A DNA stretch of 64,000 nt from Nocardioides sp. WS12 (GTDB lineage: Bacteria; Actinomycetota; Actinomycetes; Propionibacteriales; Nocardioidaceae), in contig NZ_CP053928.1 in the NCBI RefSeq assembly GCF_014108865.1, positions 558,001 through 622,000 on the forward strand. The letters are read 5' to 3'. The notes beneath the pieces are model-generated. The model saw only the letters and a program-made list of their open reading frames with translations, had not been told where the DNA came from and searched no databases. The translations under genes and the position numbers were made by a program. Positions 42,030 to 49,548 of this stretch are shown one piece after another (position 1 is the stretch's first letter; every line of letters begins with the position of its first letter).

Positions 42030-42450
42030 CCTCGCGTTCAGGGGGCCAGATCTGCCATTCACGCATCTCCTTGGTGGCCTTCTCGGTCACGTCGAGACCA
42101 GTCGCGGCTGATCGTGGCGCCGTAGACCATCTCCGAGCTGTTCGACGATCGCGCCGGTGAGCATGCCCTTGCCCGTACAGCGAGATCACCGCTTCATCGA
42201 AGCACGTTGGTCGGCGTTGGTGCTTTGCCCACGATCTGCGGCTCGGAAGTCCTGCCCGATCCCGGTGCACATCATTGTTGAGTTGCCGAACTCGGTCGTC
42301 ACCGTCTTCGGGGTCGTGCCCGCGCCCGGCTGGGGCGTGCTTGTCGTAACCGAGGCGATGGGCCTGTCTCTGCCTTGAGTGCTGACTGCAGCACCTGCTT
42401 GGTTAACGCGGTCAACAGTTCGCCCCTGATGGTCAACGCGATCCCGCGAT
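42030..42450 (-). pseudogene. decayed IS256-family transposase fragment
   Basis: Read on the minus strand in several frames, the fragment gives ELLTALTKQVLQSALKAE, then GYDKHAPAGRG, then HRDRAGLPSRRSWAKHQRR, then FDEAVISLYGQG, then EKATKEMREWQIWP. These match in order the N-terminal half of IS256-type (Mutator) transposases. Several frameshifts separate them and the catalytic DDE portion is absent. It marks an old insertion at the left side of the signalling/export module. Confidence 0.8.
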
Positions 42451-42687
42451 CACTGGCAGACGGCACCAGCTCCTGCGCGATCTGGGGTCTGGCGGGGTGC
42501 CGGCACCGCCGGTACTGCAGCCGACGGCCCTTCGTCCTCCGTGGACTCCATGACTCAAGCCGTGGCGTCACGCCGAGCCACTCACACAGTCTTCCAACAG
42601 ACCCCTGACCGGGGTTGATCCGCCTGTCACGCAGTAGGGGTTGTCGTAAGAGTTCGAGACTGGAGAGTCCCGGGATCCACGCGCACA

Positions 42688-43308
42688 TTACGGGAGGCTG
42701 AAGTCCTCGCTACAGCCCTTCGTGCCGGGGATGATGTAGTCATCGATCGGGGTGTTGAGGGGTGTGTCTTTCATGCCTTGAATACAGATGTTCCAGACTT
42801 GCCCTGGTTCGATCCGCCGTGGATCTCCGGCATCTATGAGCAGTCCGTTGAGGTACTCGGCGGGGTAGAGGCGCTCGATGACTTCGGGGTCGCCGGCATA
42901 CCGGGGAACGCTGTACTCATACTGCACCGGACGCACTGCCGACACGTAGATCGAGTATCCGTGCAGTTCGGGATCGTCCACGATCGACCACCGAACGTCG
43001 ACGGCACCGTCGCTGAGCAAGGAGACCTGTACGGGCGCCGTAGATCTGTTTTCGGTGGAGGTCGGCGGGTGGACGGGCGTCTCGACTGGGCCTGGAGTGT
43101 TGCTTGCGGGCGGGGTCTCAGTCTGCGGCGCAGGCGTGGAGGTTGCGGCGGGGTCCTGGTCGATTCTCGATGGGTCATTCACCCATGGAAAGCGCCATTC
43201 GTTCCAGCCGAGCCAGCCGACGAGAAGGGCGGCCACTGTTCCGACTAAGACTGGAACTAGCCAGTGCGGCTCACGTCGGCTACCCGGTCTAGTGGACGAC
43301 ATCAACAC
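42688..43308 (-). CDS. single-pass membrane protein with Pro/Thr-rich linker
   Basis: The product is about 206 residues. It has a basic start, one helix (LVPVLVGTVAALLVGWLGW), a 45-residue Pro/Thr/Glu-rich spacer (STPAPQTETPPASNTPGP) and a globular extracytoplasmic domain that resembles a fibronectin-III sandwich (VQVSLLSDGAVDVRWSIVDD, LHGYSIYVSAV). Two Cys residues near the end may pair. GGGGAG precedes the GTG/ATG start. Function unknown. Confidence 0.65.
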   Translation of the reverse strand: MLMSSTRPGSRREPHWLVPVLVGTVAALLVGWLGWNEWRFPWVNDPSRIDQDPAATSTPAPQTETPPASNTPGPVETPVHPPTSTENRSTAPVQVSLLSDGAVDVRWSIVDDPELHGYSIYVSAVRPVQYEYSVPRYAGDPEVIERLYPAEYLNGLLIDAGDPRRIEPGQVWNICIQGMKDTPLNTPIDDYIIPGTKGCSEDFSLP

Positions 43309-43674
43309 GCTCCCCTGTGTTGTATGTAGGCGAGCCTACGCAAGCCGCCTTGTTCGTGGCTCTCGCAGTGATGGGGCACGCATTGCCTGCGACCACGGGC
43401 GTTGGCGCGGCTTCGTCTCGCCGCGACCGTCTCTGTGGGGCCACGGCCTGAGGCCACGATCTCATGTGTCTGTGAGCCTGCATCGATTGTCGCCGCAACG
43501 TCGAGCTCAAGTGCCGTCTACACGTGCCTGATGGGTCGATGGGGCGATCGCACGCCTGATGACTAGTCGAGCAGACCGATCTACTTCTCTACCTGGCCTT
43601 CCACTCATCCTGCGCGGCCGGCGTCCCCTGCTCTCGCGGCGCTTGCGTGGCTGAGGGTCGCCTGTCGAGGTGAC
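43309..43674. other. intergenic region without supported gene
   Basis: Frames in this stretch are Arg/Pro-rich shadows. It separates two minus-strand genes; the promoter of the membrane-protein gene must lie in its left part. Confidence 0.35.
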
Positions 43675-43893
43675 TCAGCCGGTGTGGCAAGCGGGCGCAC
43701 AATGCGCGCAGCCATTGCTCTGTGGGTAGTAACCCTTGGCGGCCGAGACAGCGCTTTGGCAGGTGGCGTGGAGCCCAAGCGAGAGCTGATTCGACGCGTC
43801 CGGAAGGCATCTCTGGGCGATGCCCGCGGCGAGGTCATGGACTTCGTGGTCGCCGTTCGTTTGGGCGTTGCGGTTGACGCAGTAGTTGGGCAT
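43675..43893 (-). CDS. small Cys/His-containing protein of a conserved orphan family
   Basis: The 72-residue product (MPNYCVNRNAQTNGDHEVHD) has a clear conserved layout: NGDHEVHD near residue 13, NQLSLGLHATCQSAVSAAK in the middle, and YYPQSNGCAHCAPACHTG at the end. Five cysteines and several histidines suggest metal binding. From memory the same short protein occurs in many bacteria, often in accessory regions, without known function. It lies divergent from the signal-peptide gene at 44138. Confidence 0.75.
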   Translation of the reverse strand: MPNYCVNRNAQTNGDHEVHDLAAGIAQRCLPDASNQLSLGLHATCQSAVSAAKGYYPQSNGCAHCAPACHTG

Positions 43894-44088
43894 TGGAACT
43901 CTCCCCGGGTTGGTTTGCGGTGCCCGCGCATTCGAGGCAACGCGATTATGTCAGACATTGCCCGGTGGTGGGGCCACCTTCAGGGGCAATGTGGACAGGG
44001 CGAGAAGCCGTCCCTCGAACCTCATTGGCAACTCTAGACATCAAAATTGCCGTTCCAGTAGACGGGCCACCCCTTCGTAGTTCCTAAA

Positions 44089-44124
44089 TGTGTCACACAC
44101 ATCTGTCCGGATGTGTCTGACACA
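44089..44124 (+). promoter_or_regulatory. 36-bp palindromic operator made of two TGTGTC-N-GACACA-like sites
   Basis: The whole segment is an inverted repeat: a 15-base arm (44089-44103) matches the complement of 44110-44124 at 14 positions. Each arm is itself a near-perfect palindrome (TGTGTCACACACA and TGTGTCTGACACA), with centres 23 bp apart, two helical turns. It ends 13 bases before the start of the peptide gene. Two paralogous XRE-type regulators encoded just downstream are the obvious candidates to bind it. Confidence 0.75.
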
Positions 44125-44137
44125 AAAGGGGCTTCAA

Positions 44138-44269
44138 ATGTTCGCGAAGAAGGTTGCTGTTCGTCTGGGCGCGCTGGTTCTTGTTGCGGTGACGGGTGTG
44201 GGCGTGGTGGGCGCTCAGACAGATGCCAGCGAAGGTTCGCTGCGCGCCAACTGGCCGTACTGCTGCTAG
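44138..44269 (+). CDS. 43-residue secreted peptide, candidate signalling pro-peptide
   Basis: The product begins MFAKKVAVRLGALVLVAV, a basic start with a hydrophobic core that looks like a signal peptide. Then come a small-residue region (TGVGVVGAQTDAS, possible cleavage near GAQ) and the short tail EGSLRANWPYCC. AAAAGGGG lies six bases before the ATG. It has its own palindromic operator upstream and a strong terminator downstream. Short exported peptides beside XRE-TPR regulators are the layout of RRNPP quorum-sensing pairs in Firmicutes; processing and function here are inference. The gene is below normal annotation length limits. Confidence 0.65.
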   Translation: MFAKKVAVRLGALVLVAVTGVGVVGAQTDASEGSLRANWPYCC

Positions 44270-44356
44270 TGATGAACCGGGCCATCTTGGAGAAGGCGGC
44301 GCTTGGCGTAGTCCGGACCTAAGTGGCCGCCGATGGACGGTTCTGTCGGAATGAGG

Positions 44357-44389
44357 AAGGGGCGCCCGGCGTTCCGCCGTGCGCCCCTT
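44357..44389. terminator. bidirectional hairpin terminator
   Basis: A 9-bp outer stem (44357-44365 with 44381-44389) continues into a 5-bp inner stem after one mismatch. It lies between the peptide gene and the convergent XRE-TPR regulator gene and can end both transcripts. Confidence 0.7.
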
Positions 44390-44421
44390 CTGCATGCCCT
44401 CAACGGGCCGGGTTGCGTGCG

Positions 44422-45780
44422 CTATCCCCGCGGGAGCGTCGTGCCAACGCGCGTGGGGAGGCGCAGCCCGGTCGAGGCGCCGGCGCTGCGGAACGCTTGG
44501 AGGGCTCCCTCATGGTCGCCAACGTCGGCGAGCAAGTCAGCGAGCTCGAACCACAACTGCGCAGCATCGCGGTCGGCTCCCGCCGCTGTCAGGGCGTGTA
44601 CTCCCGCCTGAAAATGCTGACGGGCGGTGTCGTGGTCGCCACGGGTAAAGGCCACGCGACCCTTGAGCACGTGGCTCTGTGCCTCGTGGGTGGGCGCTCC
44701 GGTCGGCTTGGTTTCCATGACCCTCTCAGCGGCTTCTTCCGCCGCCTCATGGTCGCCAAGCAGGAGGTGAGCTCGTCCGCGCAGCAGGTGGAGATAGGAG
44801 ATGTCCCAGGCGGAAGCGCTGGACCAGTTCATTTCTCGCTCGAGGGTGGACAGGATCTCCAAGGTGGCCTCGGGTTCGGGTGGGTCCTGGAGTAGGTGCA
44901 GGTTTGCAACCGTTGAGCGGAGCCGCGCCAGATTGCGATGGTCGTCGCCCATCTCGAAAAGGGTGAGCGCCTTACGCGCGAGATCGATCGCGGCCTGGGT
45001 GGCGCCACGGCTGGCTTCGACGATGCTGGCGTTCCAGTACGCAGATGCCTTGCCGACTAGTGACTCGTGCTTCTCGGCCGCCTCGAGCGCTCGCATGCAG
45101 ACCCGCATTGCTTGGTCGGTGTCACCCTGAGCGTGGTAGGCCCCTGCAGTGGTGACGGTGAGTTGGATGGCCTCAGTGAGCCCGTCGATTCCGAGATCCT
45201 CGATCATCTTGCGTGCCTGTTCCCCGACTCCGATGGCCCTTGGGAAGTCGCCGCTCTCTCGGTAGCAGCGGCTCAGTGCGATCAGAGCTTTAAGCCATGA
45301 CGCGTCGGGGGAAGGGTTCGCCGTCAGGTCCTCAAGTAGCAGAATCGCTCCATCAAGGTCTCCGGTGTTCTCTAATGCGCCGGCGCGAACTTGGCGAGCG
45401 GCGCGCAACAAACTGGGGACGCTCTCAAGTGCCGGATCGGCGACTAGCACGTCGACCGCTTGCAGCGCTGCGGTTCCTTCACCCGACGCAAGGGACAGCT
45501 CGGCGTAGTCGAGAGCGAGACGCAGTTCGTTTACCTTGTCGCGCGAAACATCCAGAAGCAGGTCCTCCAACGTGACACCCATCCGGGTAGCCATTCGCTC
45601 CAGGAGCCCCGCCTCGGGGCGACGCTGCCCGTCCTCGATCCGCGACAGGTATGCGGCAGTAATGTCGTCTGCGGCCACTTGCGCCTGTGTCATTCCTGCC
45701 GCGACCCGGGCAGTGCGAAGGCGTCGCCCAAGTTCGGCCGGATCGATGGTGCGGCTCAGCTCAGCCAAGGTGAGATCCAT
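44422..45780 (-). CDS. XRE-HTH/TPR regulator, RRNPP-like layout
   Basis: The 452-residue product (MDLTLAELSRTIDPAELG) has an N-terminal XRE helix-turn-helix (RVAAGMTQAQVAADDITAA, then YLSRIEDGQRRPEAGLLERM) and about nine tetratricopeptide-like helical pairs to the C-terminus. Examples are SLLRAARQVRAGALENTGDL, WLKALIALSRCYRESGDFP and AWDISYLHLLRGRAHLLLGD. DNA-binding HTH plus TPR is the architecture of peptide-binding regulators such as Rgg and PlcR. It faces the secreted-peptide gene tail to tail. The ATG at 45780 is chosen by alignment with the paralogue at 45853-46737. The ligand is not shown by sequence. Confidence 0.8.
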   Translation of the reverse strand: MDLTLAELSRTIDPAELGRRLRTARVAAGMTQAQVAADDITAAYLSRIEDGQRRPEAGLLERMATRMGVTLEDLLLDVSRDKVNELRLALDYAELSLASGEGTAALQAVDVLVADPALESVPSLLRAARQVRAGALENTGDLDGAILLLEDLTANPSPDASWLKALIALSRCYRESGDFPRAIGVGEQARKMIEDLGIDGLTEAIQLTVTTAGAYHAQGDTDQAMRVCMRALEAAEKHESLVGKASAYWNASIVEASRGATQAAIDLARKALTLFEMGDDHRNLARLRSTVANLHLLQDPPEPEATLEILSTLEREMNWSSASAWDISYLHLLRGRAHLLLGDHEAAEEAAERVMETKPTGAPTHEAQSHVLKGRVAFTRGDHDTARQHFQAGVHALTAAGADRDAAQLWFELADLLADVGDHEGALQAFRSAGASTGLRLPTRVGTTLPRG

Positions 45781-45852
45781 GTGCCCCATTGTGCCTTGAT
45801 CTGGCAATCCCCGCGGCAGCCCACGGCCTCCGGCGGGAAATATGCCGTCGTC

Positions 45853-46737
45853 TCAGGCCGTGGAGAGCTTCGTGAGGTGATCGATTGTAGTGCGACGTTC
45901 GGCGATGTCGATCAGGGTGTGAGCGACCTTGGCCAGTTCGATGGCCGCCGGAGTGGCGCCGTTGGCAGCGGACTCGGAGATGCTGGCGCGCCAATAGGAC
46001 GTTGCACTGCTCAGCTGGGAACCGTCGCCAACTAGGCCGTCCAGTACCTCGCGGCAAATGACCGCTGCTGCGTCCTGGTCTCCGCGCCTTAGGAGAGCCT
46101 CGGCGCGAACCGCTGCAATTTGGAGCGTCTCGCCAAGTCCGCCGATGCCAAGTCTGGCCGCCATCCGTTGGGCTAGGTCTCCGGTCGCTACGGCTTTGGT
46201 GAGTTGATCTCGCTCGCAATAGCAGCGACACAGGGTGATCAATGCCCGCAAGGTATTCATGTCCGGTGATAGGTCTTCGGTGAGTGCCTCAAGTATTGCG
46301 ACAGCCGACTCGAGGTCGCCGACCGCGCGCTGCGCCTCGGCCTTGATACGCATGGCCTCAGCAAGAAGCGCTGGATCTCCGAACCGTTCAAGCCGGGCTG
46401 CCGCGGTGGTGGCCTCGGCTAGGGCATCCGCGGTTTCGCCTAGGACAAGGCTGACAGCCGCATGTTCGACCTGGAGTTCGAGTTGACGGGCTTCGGTCGT
46501 GGCAAACCCCATCAACAGTTGGTGGAGTGTGGTGTTCATCCGTGCCGCCATCCGTCCCAAGAGGTGTGCGGCCGGCCGCCGTTGCCCATCCTCGATGCGC
46601 GAGATGTAGGCAGCTGACACTTCACCTCCGGCGAGCTGTGCCTGGGTCATGCCGGCCGCTACGCGCGCTGCACGAATGCGTCGCCCAAGTTCGGCCGCAT
46701 CGATTGAGCGACTGAGTTCGGCCAGTCGAACGTCCAT
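45853..46737 (-). CDS. shorter XRE-HTH/TPR paralogue
   Basis: The 294-residue product (MDVRLAELSRSIDAAELGRR) repeats the N-terminal HTH of the downstream gene almost residue for residue (ARVAAGMTQAQLAGGEVSAA, YISRIEDGQRRPAAHLLGRM) and the first five or so TPR units. It ends at HTLIDIAERRTTIDHLTKLS, where the paralogue continues for 150 more residues. It could be a truncated copy or a short form that dimerises with the long one. The two genes are 72 bases apart in the same direction and look like a tandem duplication. Confidence 0.75.
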   Translation of the reverse strand: MDVRLAELSRSIDAAELGRRIRAARVAAGMTQAQLAGGEVSAAYISRIEDGQRRPAAHLLGRMAARMNTTLHQLLMGFATTEARQLELQVEHAAVSLVLGETADALAEATTAAARLERFGDPALLAEAMRIKAEAQRAVGDLESAVAILEALTEDLSPDMNTLRALITLCRCYCERDQLTKAVATGDLAQRMAARLGIGGLGETLQIAAVRAEALLRRGDQDAAAVICREVLDGLVGDGSQLSSATSYWRASISESAANGATPAAIELAKVAHTLIDIAERRTTIDHLTKLSTA

Positions 46738-46946
46738 TCACTGAGTATCCATGACCGACCAGGTAAAGTCACGACGCGACAACTCCCGTAGTCATTATTT
46801 GACAACCTGCGGGTTGGATTCCCGACTCTTGCGTGTTGCTCGGAGCGCGAACATTCCGACGCAAAGCACCTCGATTCAGGGTCGCGCCCAGGGAGTCCAG
46901 GCGCTTGCCTGGAGGACGTATTTAGACAGATCAAGGCAGATTTTGC

Positions 46947-46982
46947 TTGACGCCACATGTCCGCGTTCGTACAGTCTGCCCA
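46947..46982 (+). promoter_or_regulatory. sigma-70-type promoter giving a leaderless transcript
   Basis: A -35 box TTGACG (46947-46952) and a -10 box TACAGT (46970-46975) are separated by exactly 17 bases. The expected transcription start, about 7 bases further on, coincides with the A of the ATG at 46982. Leaderless mRNAs are common in actinobacteria. Confidence 0.7.
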
Positions 46983-47440
46983 TGACCTCAGAAAAGCGTG
47001 TTGCCAAGAAACTTGCGGGCCTTGTCGGAGCGACGGCTGTAGCGAGTATGGGCCTGGTGATGGTCGGCCTGACCGCCGACGCAGCCAGTGCCACCACATG
47101 CACCGACAATCGTGCCTGCCTGTGGGAGGACTACGACTTCATGACCAACGGAGTGCAGGCCAATCGCTTCCAGTTCCAGATGTGGGCGCCCCGCCTCAGC
47201 CAGCACTACTACAGCGGCACGTCGCTGACGGTGAACGACAAGTCAAGTTCGGCACACAACAACGACAACACGCGAACCGCCTACTTCTACATGGACCCCG
47301 ACTGCACCGGTTATTGGTTCCAGAAGCCGCCAAACAGCACCGATACCAACTTCAACAACGGGAGCCCCGGCCCTCAGAACTTCAACGACGAGCTCAGCGC
47401 GGTGGCATTCGGCAGCTACCTCGACGAGTGCAAGGCCTGA
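46982..47440 (+). CDS. secreted peptidase inhibitor family I36 (crystallin-like) protein
   Basis: The 152-residue product has a clear signal peptide (KLAGLVGATAVASMGLVMVG, cleavage near ADAASA). The mature protein has NRACLWEDYDF, LSQHYYSGTSLTVNDKSSSA and FNNGSPGPQNFNDELSAVA, with four Cys, matching the I36/beta-gamma-crystallin-like secreted proteins of actinobacteria; members inhibit metalloproteases or have unknown extracellular roles. It is transcribed from a leaderless promoter and followed by a hairpin terminator. It precedes a lipoprotein-adaptor-ABC exporter operon, which hints at a shared extracellular job. Confidence 0.78.
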   Translation: MTSEKRVAKKLAGLVGATAVASMGLVMVGLTADAASATTCTDNRACLWEDYDFMTNGVQANRFQFQMWAPRLSQHYYSGTSLTVNDKSSSAHNNDNTRTAYFYMDPDCTGYWFQKPPNSTDTNFNNGSPGPQNFNDELSAVAFGSYLDECKA

Positions 47441-47467
47441 CGGACTGGGTTCGCCCGCGATGTGCCT

Positions 47468-47505
47468 CACTCCTGGCGAACCGCAGTGGACGGACGCCAG
47501 GAGTG
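47468..47505 (+). terminator. hairpin terminator after the I36-family gene
   Basis: An 11-bp perfect stem (47468-47478 with 47495-47505) around a 16-nt loop begins about 30 bases after the stop codon. No T-run follows. Confidence 0.6.
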
Positions 47506-47611
47506 ATGCGCGCCGAAGGTCATCGGGGGCGCTCGCTAGGCTCCCGACCGCGGTGCCAGACAGACTCTCGGACGTTGACACCGGCGGTAGCACAAGGCCA
47601 GGAGGCTCCTA

Positions 47612-48466
47612 GTGCGTAGATCAACTTTGGCTGCGGTCGCAGCAATTGCGTGTCTTGTCTCGGCATGTGGGGACAACGCTCCGGCGAACGACGGTTCCCT
47701 TCCGAAGTTCGAGGAGAACATTGACACTTGGTCGCTGCCGCTCGACGCCTACATTCCCGACCCTGTCACCTTGGAATACGCGGTCAACGCTTCTATCGCG
47801 ACCTGCATGCAGGAGCTCGGGCTTAAGTTCACCCTGATCGACCCGCGTCGGACGGTACCTGCCGCGTACAGCAGTCGACTGCGCTACCTCTTCAACCTCG
47901 AGAATGCCCAGAAGTACGGCTATCGGGCCGACAAGCCTGGCCAGACCTCCAACGCAGTCTCGCACGGTGCCCCGGGTCAAGAAGCCAAGGTCGAGCAGTG
48001 CTCGCTGAAGGCAGGGCGCGAACTTGATACGTCCAACCCGTTGCTGAGCTTGGCGCAAGGGTTCGGAGGCCAGGCGTATGAGCAGGCGAAGGAGTCAAAC
48101 GCACTCGTCGAGCCGTCAGCCAAGTGGCGTGAATGCATGCTTCCGCTAGGAGTTCCAGATTTGCCGGAGTCTCCTGTCGAAGGATCAATGCCGACTGACT
48201 CGCAAAGGGTCCGCTTTGGGACATCCGATCGGATGAAGGCCTACAAAGTTCCGATCTCGGCACTTGAGGTAAAGGAGGCAGTCGCCGACGCGAAATGCAG
48301 GGACGAATCTCGTTTCACTCGGACCCTCTATCGCGAAGAAGTGCGGTTTGAACTCGAAGCGATCCGCGACCACCAAGGCGACCTAGACAAGGCGCTGGAG
48401 TATGCCCAAGAGGTTGAGGAGAAGGGTTCCGATGCTATCCGCGAAGCTGGAGGCACTGGTTCCTAG
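47612..48466 (+). CDS. lipoprotein, first gene of exporter operon
   Basis: The 284-residue product starts at GTG preceded by AGGAGG. Signal LAAVAAIACLVSACGDNAP has a lipobox (VSAC, Cys at about residue 19). The mature part is helical with paired Cys (CMQELGLKF, CSLKAGREL, CMLPLGVPD, CRDESRF), a spacing seen in other actinobacterial lipoproteins next to MacB-type exporters. Its stop codon shares a base with the start of the next gene, so the operon is tightly coupled. It probably sits outside the membrane and assists export, which is inference. Confidence 0.7.
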   Translation: MRRSTLAAVAAIACLVSACGDNAPANDGSLPKFEENIDTWSLPLDAYIPDPVTLEYAVNASIATCMQELGLKFTLIDPRRTVPAAYSSRLRYLFNLENAQKYGYRADKPGQTSNAVSHGAPGQEAKVEQCSLKAGRELDTSNPLLSLAQGFGGQAYEQAKESNALVEPSAKWRECMLPLGVPDLPESPVEGSMPTDSQRVRFGTSDRMKAYKVPISALEVKEAVADAKCRDESRFTRTLYREEVRFELEAIRDHQGDLDKALEYAQEVEEKGSDAIREAGGTGS

Positions 48467-49548
48467 TGAGTGAGCAGTCGCGTTCGCATCGGGGCGGCCG
48501 GGCGCTGCGCGTCGGCGTCGTCATGTTGGCCATGGTCCTGCTCCTTGTCGCCGGTTGGGTGCTAGCGCGACAGTTTGAGTCGCCGGCACAACGAGAGGCC
48601 AGGGCGAAACCACCGAAACCGGGCCAAGTCTTCGAGAAGGTAAACCGGGGCCCCCTAGAGGATTTGGCTAGTGGGTCCGGCAAGGTGGAGTTCACCAAGA
48701 CCGACGAACTGACGCTCGCGACTGTTCCCGCGAATGCTGTCGTAACCAACGCCCCGACGCGGCGATTTCAGCCGATGAGTAGCGGCAGCATCGTGACTGA
48801 GATCAACGGACGGCCACTCCTGGTCTTCTCAGGAAGGTTCGCGTTCTACCGAGACCTACGCCTAGGCGACAAGGGGCCAGACGTTCGCCAACTCCAAGAA
48901 GGGTTGCAGTCTGCAGGCTATTCCCTGTCCGATGACGGGGACTTCGGTGCGACCACCCTCCGAGCACTGGAGCGGCTGTACGCAGCGCATGGCTACGCCG
49001 TTCAGGCCAAGACGATTCCCTTGTCGGAGATGGTCGTCAATGACCGGCTTCCTGGTCGGATTGTTTCGGTACCCAAGGTCGGTTCCCATCCTGTAGCCGG
49101 AGAACCCTTGGCGAAACTCAGCACGGGCGAGCTGCGAGTGGTTGTGCACGTAGACGGACCCGTTGCTGCCAGGCTTGAGAAGCGTATGGCTGCCTCGGTA
49201 ACGGCTGGGGTCGGTAGCCGGCCAGTACGCGGCACTGTCGAGTCGATCCGCAACGGATCGGATGGACTTTCAGTCGTCATTGTCTCAACGACGCGGAAAC
49301 TGCCGGATCGGCTTGCAGGAGAGGCGGCCGTTGCACAGTTCACTTTGTCCCGAGTTGCCTCGGATGCGCTGCTGGTTCCAAGTCGCGCGGTTGCGCGAGA
49401 CGCATCCGGACAAACCAGCGTGATCGTCCGAACCGGGAGCGAGCTCCGACAGGTGCAAGTGACGGTGATCGGCGAGCAAACCGGGGTGAGTGCCCTGAGC
49501 GTCGACCACACCGAACTGAGCGCCGGCGACGATGTCCTTATCAAGTAG
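48466..49548 (+). CDS. peptidoglycan-binding membrane-fusion (HlyD/MacA-like) adaptor
   Basis: The 360-residue product starts at GTG. One N-terminal helix (VGVVMLAMVLLLVAGWVLA) is followed by a beta-rich adaptor region. A peptidoglycan-binding-1 domain lies at about residues 125-165 (LRLGDKGPDVRQLQEGLQ, DGDFGATTLRALERLYAAHG). A C-terminal HlyD-like half follows (FTLSRVASDALLVPSRAVA, EQTGVSALSV). In Gram-positive bacteria such adaptors partner with MacB-type ABC proteins to move peptides or antibiotics across the wall. Its end overlaps the ABC gene by 17 bases. Confidence 0.75.
   Translation: MSEQSRSHRGGRALRVGVVMLAMVLLLVAGWVLARQFESPAQREARAKPPKPGQVFEKVNRGPLEDLASGSGKVEFTKTDELTLATVPANAVVTNAPTRRFQPMSSGSIVTEINGRPLLVFSGRFAFYRDLRLGDKGPDVRQLQEGLQSAGYSLSDDGDFGATTLRALERLYAAHGYAVQAKTIPLSEMVVNDRLPGRIVSVPKVGSHPVAGEPLAKLSTGELRVVVHVDGPVAARLEKRMAASVTAGVGSRPVRGTVESIRNGSDGLSVVIVSTTRKLPDRLAGEAAVAQFTLSRVASDALLVPSRAVARDASGQTSVIVRTGSELRQVQVTVIGEQTGVSALSVDHTELSAGDDVLIK

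Noticed and set aside
44272..44322. Sixteen-codon frame (MNRAILEKAALGVVRT) directly after the secreted-peptide gene
   Set aside because: Too short to support, with no separate ribosome-binding site; it could be translated by re-initiation but nothing shows this.
44323..44895. Plus-strand open frame of 190 codons over the 3' part of the XRE-TPR gene
   Set aside because: It overlaps a clear TPR coding sequence and a strong terminator at its start.
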